Below are positions 7,486 through 16,080 of a stretch of DNA of 43,325 nucleotides, piece by piece. The stretch spans positions 1 through 43,325 of the forward strand of contig URCS01000012.1 of NCBI GenBank assembly GCA_900546455.1, in the 5' to 3' direction. This stretch comes from an uncultured Collinsella sp. (GTDB taxonomy: Bacteria; Actinomycetota; Coriobacteriia; Coriobacteriales; Coriobacteriaceae). The translations under genes were made by a program, and so were the position numbers. The stretch's first letter is position 1. Each line of letters opens with the position of its first letter. The notes below the pieces were generated by a model that saw only the letters and a list, made by a program, of their open reading frames with translations, had not been told where the DNA came from and ran no database searches.

Positions 7486-9246
7486 TTATGCCTCGAGGTT
7501 TTCCTCGATCCAGGCGACGGCACCCTTGGGATCCTTAGTGAGGTCGATGTACTGTTTGCCCTTGGGCGACAGCAGCGTGATGCCCAGGCGGTCGGTGTCG
7601 GCCTTCATCTCGTTGTAATAGGTGCGAACCTGCGGAGCCAGGACGATGACGTTGTACTGGTCCATGATGGCGTAGTGGCTGCCGTAGGCACCGGCGTTGG
7701 CGGTAATGTCAATGCCCAGCTCGTCGGCGCCTTCCTTAAGCGCGTTGGCGAGCAGTGCAGAGGTGCCGGCGCCAGCGCACAGAACCAGAACCCTCAGATC
7801 CTTGCCCTTAAGGGCGGACGGAGCTGCGGAGGCCTCAGTGGCAGAAGCGGTCTCGACAACAGGAGCCTCAACGGCGGGGGCGGCAGCGGTCTTGACGGCC
7901 TTGGTCTCCTCGGCCTCTTCTTCGGCCAGGGTCTCGGCCTCCTGCTTGCACAGGACGTTGTCGTAGGCCTTGCAGAACGGGTAGTAGATCAAGAAGTCAA
8001 CGACCAGCAGGACGACAACCAGGACCAGAGAGATCGGCTGGAAGTTGGTGTCGATGAAGGTGCCGATCGGTCCGGGGAGTGCCCACGGCATGGCATAGAT
8101 AAAGCCGTTCATGCCCAAAAAGTCGATGAAGAACTTACCAATGAGGACGTTGGCCACGGGGGCAAACAGGAACGGGATCAGGAAGTACGGGTTGAGGATG
8201 ATGGGCGCGGCGAACAGCAGCGGCTCGTTGACGGCGAACATCACGGGCACGACAGAGGCTTTGCCGACGGCCTTGAGCTGCTTGGAGCGCATAAAGAGCA
8301 GGAAGATGATCGGGACAATGAACGTGGCGCCGGTGCCGCCGAGTTCGCCGATGTAGTTACCGAAGTTTTCGGTCAGGGCGAGGGCGGGGTGACCGCCGGC
8401 CTGCAGCGTGGCGAGGTTGGTGGTGATGTTGCCAAACAGCGCGGCGTTGAGGGCAGGCTTAACGACCGAGGGGCCGTGGATGCCCATGAACCAGAACAGC
8501 GGGATCATGAACCAGATGAGGGCGAGGCCGGCGTAGGAATCGGCAGCGGCGAACAGCGGGCTCACCAGCGTGGAGATGACGTTGGCAAACGGGACGGCCA
8601 AGCAGGTGCGGCAGATAACGTCGATGACGGCGACAAACAGGATGGAGAAGCTGAAGGCGAAGATGTCGCGGAAGTTCTGGGCGATGGCGCCGGGGACTTC
8701 TTTGGGCAGCTTGATGGTGATGTCTCGCTTAATGCAGAAGGCATAGATGTTGACCGTGGCAAATGCGGCGACAAAGGAGCTCAGCAGGCCCTTGGTGCCC
8801 ATGTTGTCGGTAAAGAACACCGAGACATCGGCGCCGTCGATTTTGGCACTCGTCTGGGTAACGGCCAAGATGAGCATAGCGCACATGGCGGCGACCATGG
8901 TGCTCGTGGCGTTGATGGCCTTGCCGGCAGGCATGCGGCGGTTCTTGGAGCCGGTCAGCGCGCTTGCGGTGGTGCCGGCGACCATGATGCCCACGACGCC
9001 CATCGTGAAGTTGTAAACCTTGTTGCAGAAGTTCACGACGTCGACGTTCCACCAGTCGGGCAGCGTAAAGCCGCCGACCGTGGCGACAACGCCCGGCAGG
9101 GTCGAAATAAGCAGGAAGACAGAAGAAGACAGGATGATGGGCATTGCTGCCAAAAAGCCGTCTTTAATGGCCTGAAGGTAGATGTTCTTAGAGACCTTGT
9201 CGAAGTACGGCTGACCTTTCTCCAAGAACTTAACGATCGATTCCAT
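7486..9246 (-). CDS. lacE: PTS lactose-type EIICB permease (LacE copy 2)
   Basis: This 586-residue paralogue of LacE-1 has an EIIC membrane domain (GIHGPSVVKP and AVNEPLLFAAP loops), an Ala/Glu-rich linker at about 435-480 and a C-terminal EIIB domain with catalytic Cys490 in LCAGAGTS. It should transport and phosphorylate a beta-galactoside using phosphate from the separate EIIA. The start follows GAGGAG. Unlike copies 1 and 3 it is the second gene of its operon, 176 bp downstream of lacG2, with a strong hairpin in the gap (9355-9401). Its EIIC domain differs enough from the other two, especially in the long N-terminal loop with FTLPDWWN, to suggest a different sugar. Confidence 0.92.
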   Translation of the reverse strand: MESIVKFLEKGQPYFDKVSKNIYLQAIKDGFLAAMPIILSSSVFLLISTLPGVVATVGGFTLPDWWNVDVVNFCNKVYNFTMGVVGIMVAGTTASALTGSKNRRMPAGKAINATSTMVAAMCAMLILAVTQTSAKIDGADVSVFFTDNMGTKGLLSSFVAAFATVNIYAFCIKRDITIKLPKEVPGAIAQNFRDIFAFSFSILFVAVIDVICRTCLAVPFANVISTLVSPLFAAADSYAGLALIWFMIPLFWFMGIHGPSVVKPALNAALFGNITTNLATLQAGGHPALALTENFGNYIGELGGTGATFIVPIIFLLFMRSKQLKAVGKASVVPVMFAVNEPLLFAAPIILNPYFLIPFLFAPVANVLIGKFFIDFLGMNGFIYAMPWALPGPIGTFIDTNFQPISLVLVVVLLVVDFLIYYPFCKAYDNVLCKQEAETLAEEEAEETKAVKTAAAPAVEAPVVETASATEASAAPSALKGKDLRVLVLCAGAGTSALLANALKEGADELGIDITANAGAYGSHYAIMDQYNVIVLAPQVRTYYNEMKADTDRLGITLLSPKGKQYIDLTKDPKGAVAWIEENLEA

Positions 9247-9354
9247 AGTTCACGCTCCTCTTTGCATGAAATCTTAATGGCATGGACGTTGAAAACCTAT
9301 ATGGTCTCCCGCTTGCTAAAAGCCCGGGTGCAGGCGGGGTCGGTCCCAGGGGGA

Positions 9355-9401
9355 GAGAGGGGAGCGGCTGGGTTTGTATCGCATAGGGCCGCTCCCTTCT
9401 C
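9355..9401 (-). other. Hairpin between lacG2 and lacE2
   Basis: GAGAGGGGAGCGGC (9355-9368) pairs with GCCGCTCCCTTCTC (9388-9401) with one mismatch. No T-tract follows on the minus strand. It probably adjusts the ratio or stability of the two messages, an inference supported only by similar placement in the other operons. Confidence 0.6.
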
Positions 9402-9422
9402 GGGGGAAAGCGAGGCGATGCG

Positions 9423-10865
9423 CTACTGCGCGTCCGCCATAGTGTCGGCGAGCTCCTTGTACCAGAGTGCCGACTGCTTGATGTAGCGTTTTTGCGTGTC
9501 GAAGTCGATGTAGAACAGGCCGTAGCGCTTGTTATAGCCGTTGGCCCACGAGAACTGGTCCTGCAGGCTCCAGATAAAGTAGCCCTGGACGTCGACGCCC
9601 TCGGTACGCGCCTGGAGCACCTTCTCCATGTGCTGGTCGACAAAGTCGATGCGCTCGGGATCGGCGACGATGCCGTTTGCGTCGGGCTCGGGGTCCTTGT
9701 GGCCCAGGCCGTTTTCGGTGATATAGATGACGGGGAGGTTGGGATAGGTGGCGCTGATGTGCTTGAGCGTGTCGTAGAGGCCTTGCGGGTAGATGAGCCA
9801 ATCCCAGTCGGTGGTGGGGATACCCGGCATATCGACCTGCTGCCCGACGCCCTTAAACTTAAAGCACGAGGTGCCCTTGTCTCCGGTGCCGTTAAAGCTG
9901 TTGGTGGACTCGCCATCGTAGGCGGCGATAAACGCCGACTGATAGTAGTTGAGGCCGAACATATCGTTGCGGGGCGCCGCCTTGGCGAGCTCCTCCATGT
10001 CGCTGTCCTCAACCGTAAGTGTGGCGTCGTTGGCACGCAGAATCTCGTTGATGAGTGAGAGGGTGCGCGCGGAGTAGTGACCCAGGAAGGCGCCGTCCAT
10101 GATGAAGTCGGTGTAGAAGGCGTTGTACAGGTCGGCGGCGTGCTGGTCGGCGGGCGAGTCGGTGGCAGGATATGCCGGCGTCAGGACGTTGACCATGCCA
10201 ATGCGTCCGCCCAGGTGCTCGGTCTCGTCAAGATCCTTATACAGGTTGACGGCGCGGGCGTGGGCAACGAGCTCGTTGTGCTGGCTCTGGATGCCGCTCG
10301 TCACATCAAAGTGATGGTTGGGCGGGAAGTTGCCTTGGATGTATTGGGAGTGCGAGAGGCTGATGAGCTCGTTGATGGTGAACCAATTTTTGACCTCGCG
10401 GAACTCGCGGAAGCAGAACTCGGCATAGCGCACATAGGCGTCGACGGTCTTGCGGTTGAGCCAGTCGCCCTGGTTGAACAGGGCGGCGGGGGAGTCAAAG
10501 TGATGCAGGGACACATAGGGCTCGACGCCATACTTTTTGCAGCAGGCGAACAGCTCGTGGTAGTGCTTAACGCCCTCGGCGAGGGGTTCGGCATCGTCGC
10601 CGTTGGGGAAGATGCGGGTCCAGGCGATGGACACACGAATGGCGTTGAGTCCATGCTCGGCAGAAAGGCGGATATCCTCCTCGTAGCGGTTGTAGAAATC
10701 ACTGGCCGGGTCGGGCAAAAAGCGACCCTGGGCGACAAGGTAATCGTCCCACATGGTCTTACCCTTGCCTGCCACCTTCGTGGAACCTTCCGTTTGGTAC
10801 GCGGCGGTTGCGGCGCCCCAAACAAAGCCCTTCGGCAGCTGCTGTACGCGGTTTAGCAAAGACAT
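9423..10865 (-). CDS. lacG: 6-phospho-beta-galactosidase, GH1 (LacG copy 2)
   Basis: This 480-residue GH1 enzyme carries acid/base E166 in TINEL, nucleophile E384 in ITENG and the phosphate-binding triad S439, K446 and Y448 in the FSWANGYNKRY segment, so it acts on a 6-phosphorylated glycoside. It is more divergent from copies 1 and 3 than they are from each other. Examples are the FVWGAATAAYQTEG opening and a longer aglycone-side loop at about 180-195. It is the first gene of the operon with lacE2, the reverse of the order in the other two. Two ATGs are possible, at 10871 and 10865; AGAGGG lies nine bases from the second, which I prefer. Divergent from LacI-2. Confidence 0.92.
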   Translation of the reverse strand: MSLLNRVQQLPKGFVWGAATAAYQTEGSTKVAGKGKTMWDDYLVAQGRFLPDPASDFYNRYEEDIRLSAEHGLNAIRVSIAWTRIFPNGDDAEPLAEGVKHYHELFACCKKYGVEPYVSLHHFDSPAALFNQGDWLNRKTVDAYVRYAEFCFREFREVKNWFTINELISLSHSQYIQGNFPPNHHFDVTSGIQSQHNELVAHARAVNLYKDLDETEHLGGRIGMVNVLTPAYPATDSPADQHAADLYNAFYTDFIMDGAFLGHYSARTLSLINEILRANDATLTVEDSDMEELAKAAPRNDMFGLNYYQSAFIAAYDGESTNSFNGTGDKGTSCFKFKGVGQQVDMPGIPTTDWDWLIYPQGLYDTLKHISATYPNLPVIYITENGLGHKDPEPDANGIVADPERIDFVDQHMEKVLQARTEGVDVQGYFIWSLQDQFSWANGYNKRYGLFYIDFDTQKRYIKQSALWYKELADTMADAQ

Positions 10866-10888
10866 ATGCATACACCCTCTCGTCTCGC

Positions 10889-10904
10889 TGTTCGATATTG
10901 TGCG
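10889..10904. promoter_or_regulatory. Candidate LacR (DeoR) box before lacG2
   Basis: TGTTCGATATTGTGCG shares 13 consecutive bases with the box before lacF (17117). It lies only about 24 bp upstream of the lacG2 start, a position suited to repression. Confidence 0.5.
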
Positions 10905-10985
10905 TTTGTGCTCAGGAGGCTCCCTGGTTAGCGTTCAGCGGTGAAAAAGCCCGATAAACACTATCTTAAAATGATTAGAACCAAA

Positions 10986-11023
10986 ATGAGCACGTGAACA
11001 TTTGACAATGAGCACGTTAACAT
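10986..11023. promoter_or_regulatory. Tandem LacI-2 operators
   Basis: ATGAGCACGTGAACAT (10986-11001) and ATGAGCACGTTAACAT (11008-11023) are spaced 22 bp centre to centre, about two helical turns. They lie in the lacG2/LacI-2 divergent region. Confidence 0.8.
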
Positions 11024-11098
11024 CCGGCTGGGATGTATAGAAACAAAACAACTTCAAACAGCCGCGAACGGTTGTATTTGTTCGGTAAGCGGTTTTGA

Positions 11099-11155
11099 TT
11101 GACAGAAGTTTTCATGTTGTGGTATATGGCTCGGGTATCATGAGCACGTTATCAA
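11099..11155 (+). promoter_or_regulatory. Promoter of LacI-2 with downstream operator
   Basis: TTGACA (11099-11104) and TATATG (11123-11128) are separated by 18 bp. A third operator copy, ATGAGCACGTTATCAA (11140-11155), covers the expected initiation region, which suggests autorepression. Confidence 0.65.
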
Positions 11156-11206
11156 TGTATGTACGATGCGCCATGGGCGCGGGGAATAGTTGGGAAGCAG
11201 GTTAGC

Positions 11207-12244
11207 GTGGAAGGCATGGCTCAGCGGACAAGGAATGGTCGTTCGGCGAGCGCGGCAGAGGTTGCGGCGCTCGCTGGCGTGAGCCGCCAGACTGTGTCTC
11301 GCGTGGTCAACGGTATGCCCAACGTGACGGAAAAGACACGCAAGCGTGTGCTGGCCGCCATGGAAGAGCTGGGCTTTCGTCCCAATTTTGCTGGAACGGC
11401 GTTGCGCGGCGGGTCGTATCGTTCTATTGGCCTGTGCATGTACAACATCACACGTGTCGGTAACCTGGCGACGCTCGAGGGTATCATGCAAGCGGCGCGC
11501 GAGCATGATTTTGCCGTCACTATGATCGAGATGGGCGGCGACAAGCCCTATACACTTGCCGATGCCTCGCGCCGCATGGTCGAGCGACCCGTCGACGGCA
11601 TGATTCTCAACATGAACCGCATGGCTCCCGATTTTGAGGAGTTTGTTCCCCAGCCGGGAGTGCGAACGGTCATCCTGTCCATGTATGCGCATCCGCGCTG
11701 CACGACGATCGACTCCGACCAGTATGGTTCGTGCGAGCTGTTGACCAATTATCTGCTGGAACATGGTCACTCGAATATGCGGTTTGTGGCGGGTCCGGAA
11801 AACTCGATTTCCTCGCGTTTTCGTGAGGCCGGTTGGCGCGATACGCTGGGTCGTGCTCATGTCGATGCCGCTCCGATGCTGCGTGGCGATTGGAGTGCGG
11901 ACAGTGGGTACGCCATGGGCGAGCGGATTGCGGCCGAGGTGCTTGCCGGCGGGTCGCAGGCGCCGACTGCCGTGCTTGCGGCAAATGACCAGATGGCGCT
12001 GGGCGTTATCGCCGCGCTCGAGAACGCGGGCCTGTCCGTGCCCGACGACGTGAGCGTGGTTGGTATCGACGACGCACTCGAGGGACTTGTTCCTCACAAT
12101 CGGCTGACGACGTTGCGATTTGATTTGCGCGGTGTCGGTAAGCTTGCGTTTGAGGCGGCGATTGGAGAGAGCTCGTCTATCGAGGCGATTCATGTGCCGA
12201 GTACGTTGGTCGAACGCTCGACTGTCAAAGATATACGGGCGTAG
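11207..12244 (+). CDS. LacI-family repressor of lacG2-lacE2
   Basis: This LacI/GalR-family repressor of about 345 residues has the HTH segment ALAGVSRQTVSRVVNG followed by a standard ligand-binding domain (VDGMILNMNRM, AANDQMALG, VSVVGIDD). It is divergent from lacG2 and has three matching operators in the intergenic region, one of them over its own promoter. The recognition residues are Arg-Gln. I take the GTG at 11207, with AGG five bases upstream; the ATG at 11216 is three codons further on, exactly as in LacI-1 (GTG then ATG three codons later). The gene is followed by a single copy of the 55-bp palindrome. Confidence 0.88.
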   Translation: MEGMAQRTRNGRSASAAEVAALAGVSRQTVSRVVNGMPNVTEKTRKRVLAAMEELGFRPNFAGTALRGGSYRSIGLCMYNITRVGNLATLEGIMQAAREHDFAVTMIEMGGDKPYTLADASRRMVERPVDGMILNMNRMAPDFEEFVPQPGVRTVILSMYAHPRCTTIDSDQYGSCELLTNYLLEHGHSNMRFVAGPENSISSRFREAGWRDTLGRAHVDAAPMLRGDWSADSGYAMGERIAAEVLAGGSQAPTAVLAANDQMALGVIAALENAGLSVPDDVSVVGIDDALEGLVPHNRLTTLRFDLRGVGKLAFEAAIGESSSIEAIHVPSTLVERSTVKDIRA

Positions 12245-12267
12245 GTTCAGCTCGTTCTGCCTATTTG

Positions 12268-12323
12268 TCTCAATCTGTAACAGCTAGGACCCAAAAAACT
12301 CGGCTAGATGTTACAGATCGAGA
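12268..12323. repeat. Palindromic repeat, single copy
   Basis: One 56-bp unit, TCTCAATCTGTAACA with TGTTACAGATCGAGA, has a centre almost identical to that of the unit at 7331 (GACCCAAAAA..CTCGGCTAGA) with one extra A. It sits in the convergent gap between LacI-2 and lacG3. Confidence 0.8.
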
Positions 12324-12343
12324 CAAACGGCTTCCGACCTGCA

Positions 12344-12388
12344 CAAAAAGGCCGGGGGCGGAACGCCGTGTGACGTGCCGCCCCCGGC
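12344..12388 (-). terminator. Terminator of lacE3-lacG3
   Basis: An 11-bp perfect GC stem (GCCGGGGGCGG, 12351-12361, with 12378-12388) is followed on the minus strand by CTTTTTGTG. It lies 54 bp after the lacG3 stop. Confidence 0.85.
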
Positions 12389-12441
12389 TGAGAAATGGGG
12401 ACAGGTTGTGTGAGCGGGGCAATCCCGCTAGTCGCAAGTCG

Positions 12442-13881
12442 CTAGTCCAGACGACGGGTCTGCGCCACGTGCTTATACCAGTATGCGCTTGCCTTGGGCG
12501 TGCGCTTCTGGGTTTCAAAGTCAACGTAGAAGAAGCCGTAACGCTTGTTGTAGCCATTGGTCCAGGAGAACTGATCCTGCAGGCTCCACAGGAAGTAGCC
12601 GCCCACGTTGACGCCCACCTCCATGGCCTTGAGCAGCCAGCGTAGGTGCTGCTCGATGTAGTCGATGCGCGGCTGGTCGTCCACAAAACCGTCCTTGTAG
12701 GGGTCCTTGTAGCCCATGCCGTTTTCGGTGATGAAGATCTGCTTGTAGTTGGGGTAGCGCTGCTTAATGTAGACGAGCAGATCGAACAGGCCCTCGGGAT
12801 AGATGATCCAGTCCCAGTCGGTGGTGGGGATGCCAGGCTTGTTCACGTGCTCGCCAATGCCCTTGACGCGCCAGCGGCCGGTGCCCTTCTCGCCCGTACC
12901 ATTGTGGTGCAGGTCGTTCTCGCCGTCGTAAGCCTTCAAGAAACGGCACTGGTAGTTGTTAACGCCCAGGTAGTCGTTGTAGAGCGCGGCCTCGCGCATG
13001 ATTTCCAGATCCTCGTCTAGGATCTCGATGGTGCCGCCCGAGACGGCAGCCAGGCGGTTGGCGCACTCGATGGTGTCGGGCGCGTAGTCGCCGCGGAAGG
13101 TGGCGTCGAGCAAAAACTGGTTTTGCAGCACGTGCTCGTTGTTGGCGGCCTTGATGTCGGCGGGGTCGTTCTCGTTGAGCGGGTACTTGAACTCCAACGA
13201 CTGAATGACGCCGATTTTGCCCTTAAAGCCGCCGTTGTGGAAGGCCAGCACTGCCTTGGCGTGGGCGAGCATCATGTTGTGCTCGCACTGGAAGGCCTCG
13301 GCAAGATGCGCCTTGACGCCACCGGGGAAGGTGCCCTCGATGTAGGTGTTGGAGGCGTCGGCCCAGATTTCGTTAAAGGTGAACCAGTAGGTCACCTGGT
13401 CGGCGTACTCCTTAAAGCAGAAGGTGGCAAAGTCCACAAAGGCATCGATGGTCTCGCGGTTGAGGAAGTCGCCCTTCTCAAAGAGGGGCAGCGGCGTATC
13501 GAAGTGATGCAGCGTGACAAACGGCTCAACGTGGTGCTTGTGGCACTCGGCGAAGAGATCGTGATAGAACTGCACACCCTCGGGGTTGATTTCGCCGGTG
13601 CCGTTGGGGAAGATGCGGCTCCAGGCGATGGAGAGGCGAATGCCGTTGATGCCAAACTCCTCGCACAGCTCCAAGTCGACGGGGTACTGGTTGTAGAAGT
13701 CCGAAGCGGGATCGGGGGAGAAACGGCCCTGGGCCTCCAAGAAGTCGTCCCAGGCAACTTTGCCCTTACCGTGAGTGCGGGTCTCGCCCTCTACCTGGTA
13801 GGCAGCAGTGGCGCCGCCAAAGACAAAGTCCTCGGGAAACTGCGCAGGCGGGTTAGTGACGCTAGCAGGGTTAACGGACAT
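12442..13881 (-). CDS. lacG: 6-phospho-beta-galactosidase, GH1 (LacG copy 3)
   Basis: This 479-residue GH1 enzyme is very close in layout to LacG copy 1. Acid/base is E171 in TFNEI, nucleophile is E386 in ITENG, and the 6-phosphate ligands are S439, K446 and Y448 in FSWTNGYNKRY. The N terminus is about seven residues longer than in copy 1. It is the second gene of the operon, 66 bp after lacE3, with a hairpin at 13905-13938 in the gap. The ribosome binding site is weak (GGAT), so translation may depend on the upstream gene. Together with the other copies it should feed galactose-6-phosphate to LacAB. Confidence 0.92.
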   Translation of the reverse strand: MSVNPASVTNPPAQFPEDFVFGGATAAYQVEGETRTHGKGKVAWDDFLEAQGRFSPDPASDFYNQYPVDLELCEEFGINGIRLSIAWSRIFPNGTGEINPEGVQFYHDLFAECHKHHVEPFVTLHHFDTPLPLFEKGDFLNRETIDAFVDFATFCFKEYADQVTYWFTFNEIWADASNTYIEGTFPGGVKAHLAEAFQCEHNMMLAHAKAVLAFHNGGFKGKIGVIQSLEFKYPLNENDPADIKAANNEHVLQNQFLLDATFRGDYAPDTIECANRLAAVSGGTIEILDEDLEIMREAALYNDYLGVNNYQCRFLKAYDGENDLHHNGTGEKGTGRWRVKGIGEHVNKPGIPTTDWDWIIYPEGLFDLLVYIKQRYPNYKQIFITENGMGYKDPYKDGFVDDQPRIDYIEQHLRWLLKAMEVGVNVGGYFLWSLQDQFSWTNGYNKRYGFFYVDFETQKRTPKASAYWYKHVAQTRRLD

Positions 13882-13904
13882 GATGATCCAATCGTCTAAA
13901 TCGA

Positions 13905-13938
13905 AGGGCCAGCCGGTCTTGGATGGTCGGCTGGCCCT
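13905..13938 (-). other. Hairpin between lacE3 and lacG3
   Basis: AGGGCCAGCCG (13905-13915) pairs perfectly with CGGCTGGCCCT (13928-13938). It has no T-tract and lies just after the lacE3 stop, matching hairpins in operons 1 and 2. Confidence 0.65.
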
Positions 13939-13947
13939 GAGCGTTAC

Positions 13948-15723
13948 TTACTTCGAAAGCTGCTCGCTTACGAAGGCGAGAGACTTATCGCCGTTCTGGG
14001 AGAGCTCGATGTACTGTTTACCGCGGCAGGCGACGCACTTGTTGCCCACGCGCTCGCAGTCCTTTTGCAGGTCGGCCAGGTAGCTCGCGGCCTGCGGGGC
14101 CAGGACGACCAGGTCAAAGTCGGGGAGCATGTCGACGTGGTTGCCATATGCCTCGGCAGCGGTTTCAAGATCGATGCCGCGCTCCTTGGCGGCCTTGGCC
14201 AGTGCGTTGGCGAGCAGGCCCGAGGTTCCGCCGCCCTGGCAGAGCACGAGCACGCGCTTGCCGTTGAGGTCGCTGGCGGTCTTTGCCTCGGCAGCGGGTG
14301 CTGCGGAGGCGGCAGCGGCGTCGGCCTTCACGGCATCGGCAGCGGCGCCGGCGGCAACGCTCTTGGCATCGGCCTTGCCCTGGAAAGCGTCGTTGAGCTT
14401 GGCGGCCTTCTCGGCGTTCTTGGCGGCGAGCTCCTCCTGGGAGATCTCGGCCTCCTCGGCGCACTTCTGGGCGTCATAGGCGCGGAAGAACGGATAGTAC
14501 AGAGCGAAGTCGACGACCAGGATAAGGGCGAGCATCACAAAGGCGAGCGGCTGGAAGCCCAGGCCCATGATAGTGCCGATGGGGCCTGGGACGGTCCAGG
14601 GCAGGGTGTACATAAAGCCGTTCATGCCCAAGAAGTCGATAAAGATCTTGAGGATCCAGATGTTGGCGATCGGGGCAAAGACAAACGGGACAAAGAAGAC
14701 GGGGTTGAGCACGATGGGCGCGGCGAACAGCAGCGGCTCGTTGACGGCAAAGCAGACGGGGACGATGGCGGCCTTACCGACGGCGCGCATCTCCTGAGAC
14801 TTGGCCAGGAAGCAGAACATAAAGACCAGGACGAGCGTGGCGCCGGTGCCGCCCATGCAGACGACGAAGTACTGGGCACCCTGGGTCAGGACAGCGGAAG
14901 CGTGCTGGCCAGCCTGGAACGCAGCCAGGTTGTCGGTCATGTTGGCAACGAGGGCGGCGGCGATGGCGGGCTCGACGATCGAGGGGCCGTGGACGCCCAC
15001 GAACCAGAACAGGCTCATGGCGCCGTAGATCACAGCGAGGCCGATGTAGCCATCGGCAGCGGTGAACAGGGGCTGGAACACCTGGATGACGCCCTGGGCA
15101 AAGCAGAAGCCAAAAGCAGCGCGGAAGGCGATGTCAAAGACCCAAAAGACGGTGATGCAAACGGAGAAGGGGATGATGTCCTTAAAGGTCTGCGAAATGT
15201 TGGGCGGAACCTGCTCGGGCATCTTGACGGTGATGTTGCGCTTAATGAAGAACTTGTAGATGATGCCAGTCACAAACGCAGCGATGAAAGCGGTCAGCAG
15301 GCCCTTGGAACCAAGGTAGGTGGTGTTGAAACCGCTGGCGGCGTCCGTGGCGATCGTGTCGCTCGAAAGGAGCAAGAAGCCGATGATGGCCGCGCACATG
15401 CACGAGATGAAGTTGATCTGGTTGTTCTTGGGCAGATCGCGGTTCTGAGCGTCGGCGAAGTGCTTGGCCGTGGTGGCGGCGCAGGCGATGGCCAGGATGC
15501 CCATGGAGTAGTTGTAGCACTTCCACAGGGCGTTGTTGATGTCATCGGGCCAGTAGAAACCCCAGATGTTGGGGACCGAGGCTACCAGGCAAAAGATGGA
15601 CGAGAAGATGATGATGGGGATGACGGAGATAAAGCCGTCGCGGATCGCCTTGAGGTACTTGTTGCGGGCGATCGCGTTGAAAAAGGGCTGGCCCTTTTCG
15701 ATGATGGCGATGAGTTGCTCCAT
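13948..15723 (-). CDS. lacE: PTS lactose-type EIICB permease (LacE copy 3)
   Basis: This 591-residue EIICB is the most divergent of the three. The EIIC domain keeps GVHGPSIVEP and AVNEPLLFAAP. The linker is a long Ala/Lys-rich stretch (about 430-485). In EIIB the active-site loop reads LCQGGGTSG with Cys495, rather than LCAGAGTS as in the other two, and the domain has extra cysteines near the end (DCERVGNKCVACRG). First gene of the operon with lacG3; AGGAG precedes the ATG. Divergent from LacI-3, with operators at 15786 and 15906. Probably a different beta-glycoside specificity from copies 1 and 2. Confidence 0.9.
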   Translation of the reverse strand: MEQLIAIIEKGQPFFNAIARNKYLKAIRDGFISVIPIIIFSSIFCLVASVPNIWGFYWPDDINNALWKCYNYSMGILAIACAATTAKHFADAQNRDLPKNNQINFISCMCAAIIGFLLLSSDTIATDAASGFNTTYLGSKGLLTAFIAAFVTGIIYKFFIKRNITVKMPEQVPPNISQTFKDIIPFSVCITVFWVFDIAFRAAFGFCFAQGVIQVFQPLFTAADGYIGLAVIYGAMSLFWFVGVHGPSIVEPAIAAALVANMTDNLAAFQAGQHASAVLTQGAQYFVVCMGGTGATLVLVFMFCFLAKSQEMRAVGKAAIVPVCFAVNEPLLFAAPIVLNPVFFVPFVFAPIANIWILKIFIDFLGMNGFMYTLPWTVPGPIGTIMGLGFQPLAFVMLALILVVDFALYYPFFRAYDAQKCAEEAEISQEELAAKNAEKAAKLNDAFQGKADAKSVAAGAAADAVKADAAAASAAPAAEAKTASDLNGKRVLVLCQGGGTSGLLANALAKAAKERGIDLETAAEAYGNHVDMLPDFDLVVLAPQAASYLADLQKDCERVGNKCVACRGKQYIELSQNGDKSLAFVSEQLSK

Positions 15724-15785
15724 GCAATGCTCCTAAGAGTCGGTGGGTTAGCAACGATGGTAGCTTTTGACTTTCGGTTGCCAAA

Positions 15786-15801
15786 ATGTTGACGTTGCCA
15801 T
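15786..15801. promoter_or_regulatory. LacI-3 operator proximal to lacE3
   Basis: ATGTTGACGTTGCCAT fits ATG-nnn-ACGT-nnn-CAT. Read on the other strand it begins ATGGCAAC, the same half-site as the operator at 15906. Confidence 0.75.
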
Positions 15802-15905
15802 TTTGTGACACAAAAAAAGAAGCGAACCGGTGGTTCCTGTGCCTGCGAACCGTCGATTCCTTACGCGTAAACGTTTGAGCCGCCCGGTGGCCCTGTGTTT
15901 GCACA

Positions 15906-15921
15906 ATGGCAACGTTAACAT
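15906..15921. promoter_or_regulatory. LacI-3 operator, distal
   Basis: ATGGCAACGTTAACAT lies 120 bp from the 15786 site, a spacing that would permit looping. The rest of the 357-bp lacE3/LacI-3 gap holds an AAACGTTT core (15869-15876) and a GGTGAACGGTA sequence (about 15960) but no other feature I can name. Confidence 0.75.
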
Positions 15922-16080
15922 TTGGTCGACAAAAGCCGTTTGGGGAAGCAAAAATGTCGGTGAACGGTAGGTTTTGGGTGGTGAGCGTATGGTGGGGGAG
16001 GCGTTGGATATACTTGAAGGCGGTAAAAATGACTGCGCAAGGTGCCATCAATGGCATCGTTGACATAGAAAGATCGACCT

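Noticed and set aside
7417..9486. Long plus-strand frame (689 codons) opposite lacE2
   Set aside because: Same codon-bias artefact; it covers a terminator and the reverse complement of the EIICB gene.
14065..15792. Long plus-strand frame (575 codons) opposite lacE3
   Set aside because: Antisense shadow of the third EIICB gene, without ribosome binding site or recognisable domain.
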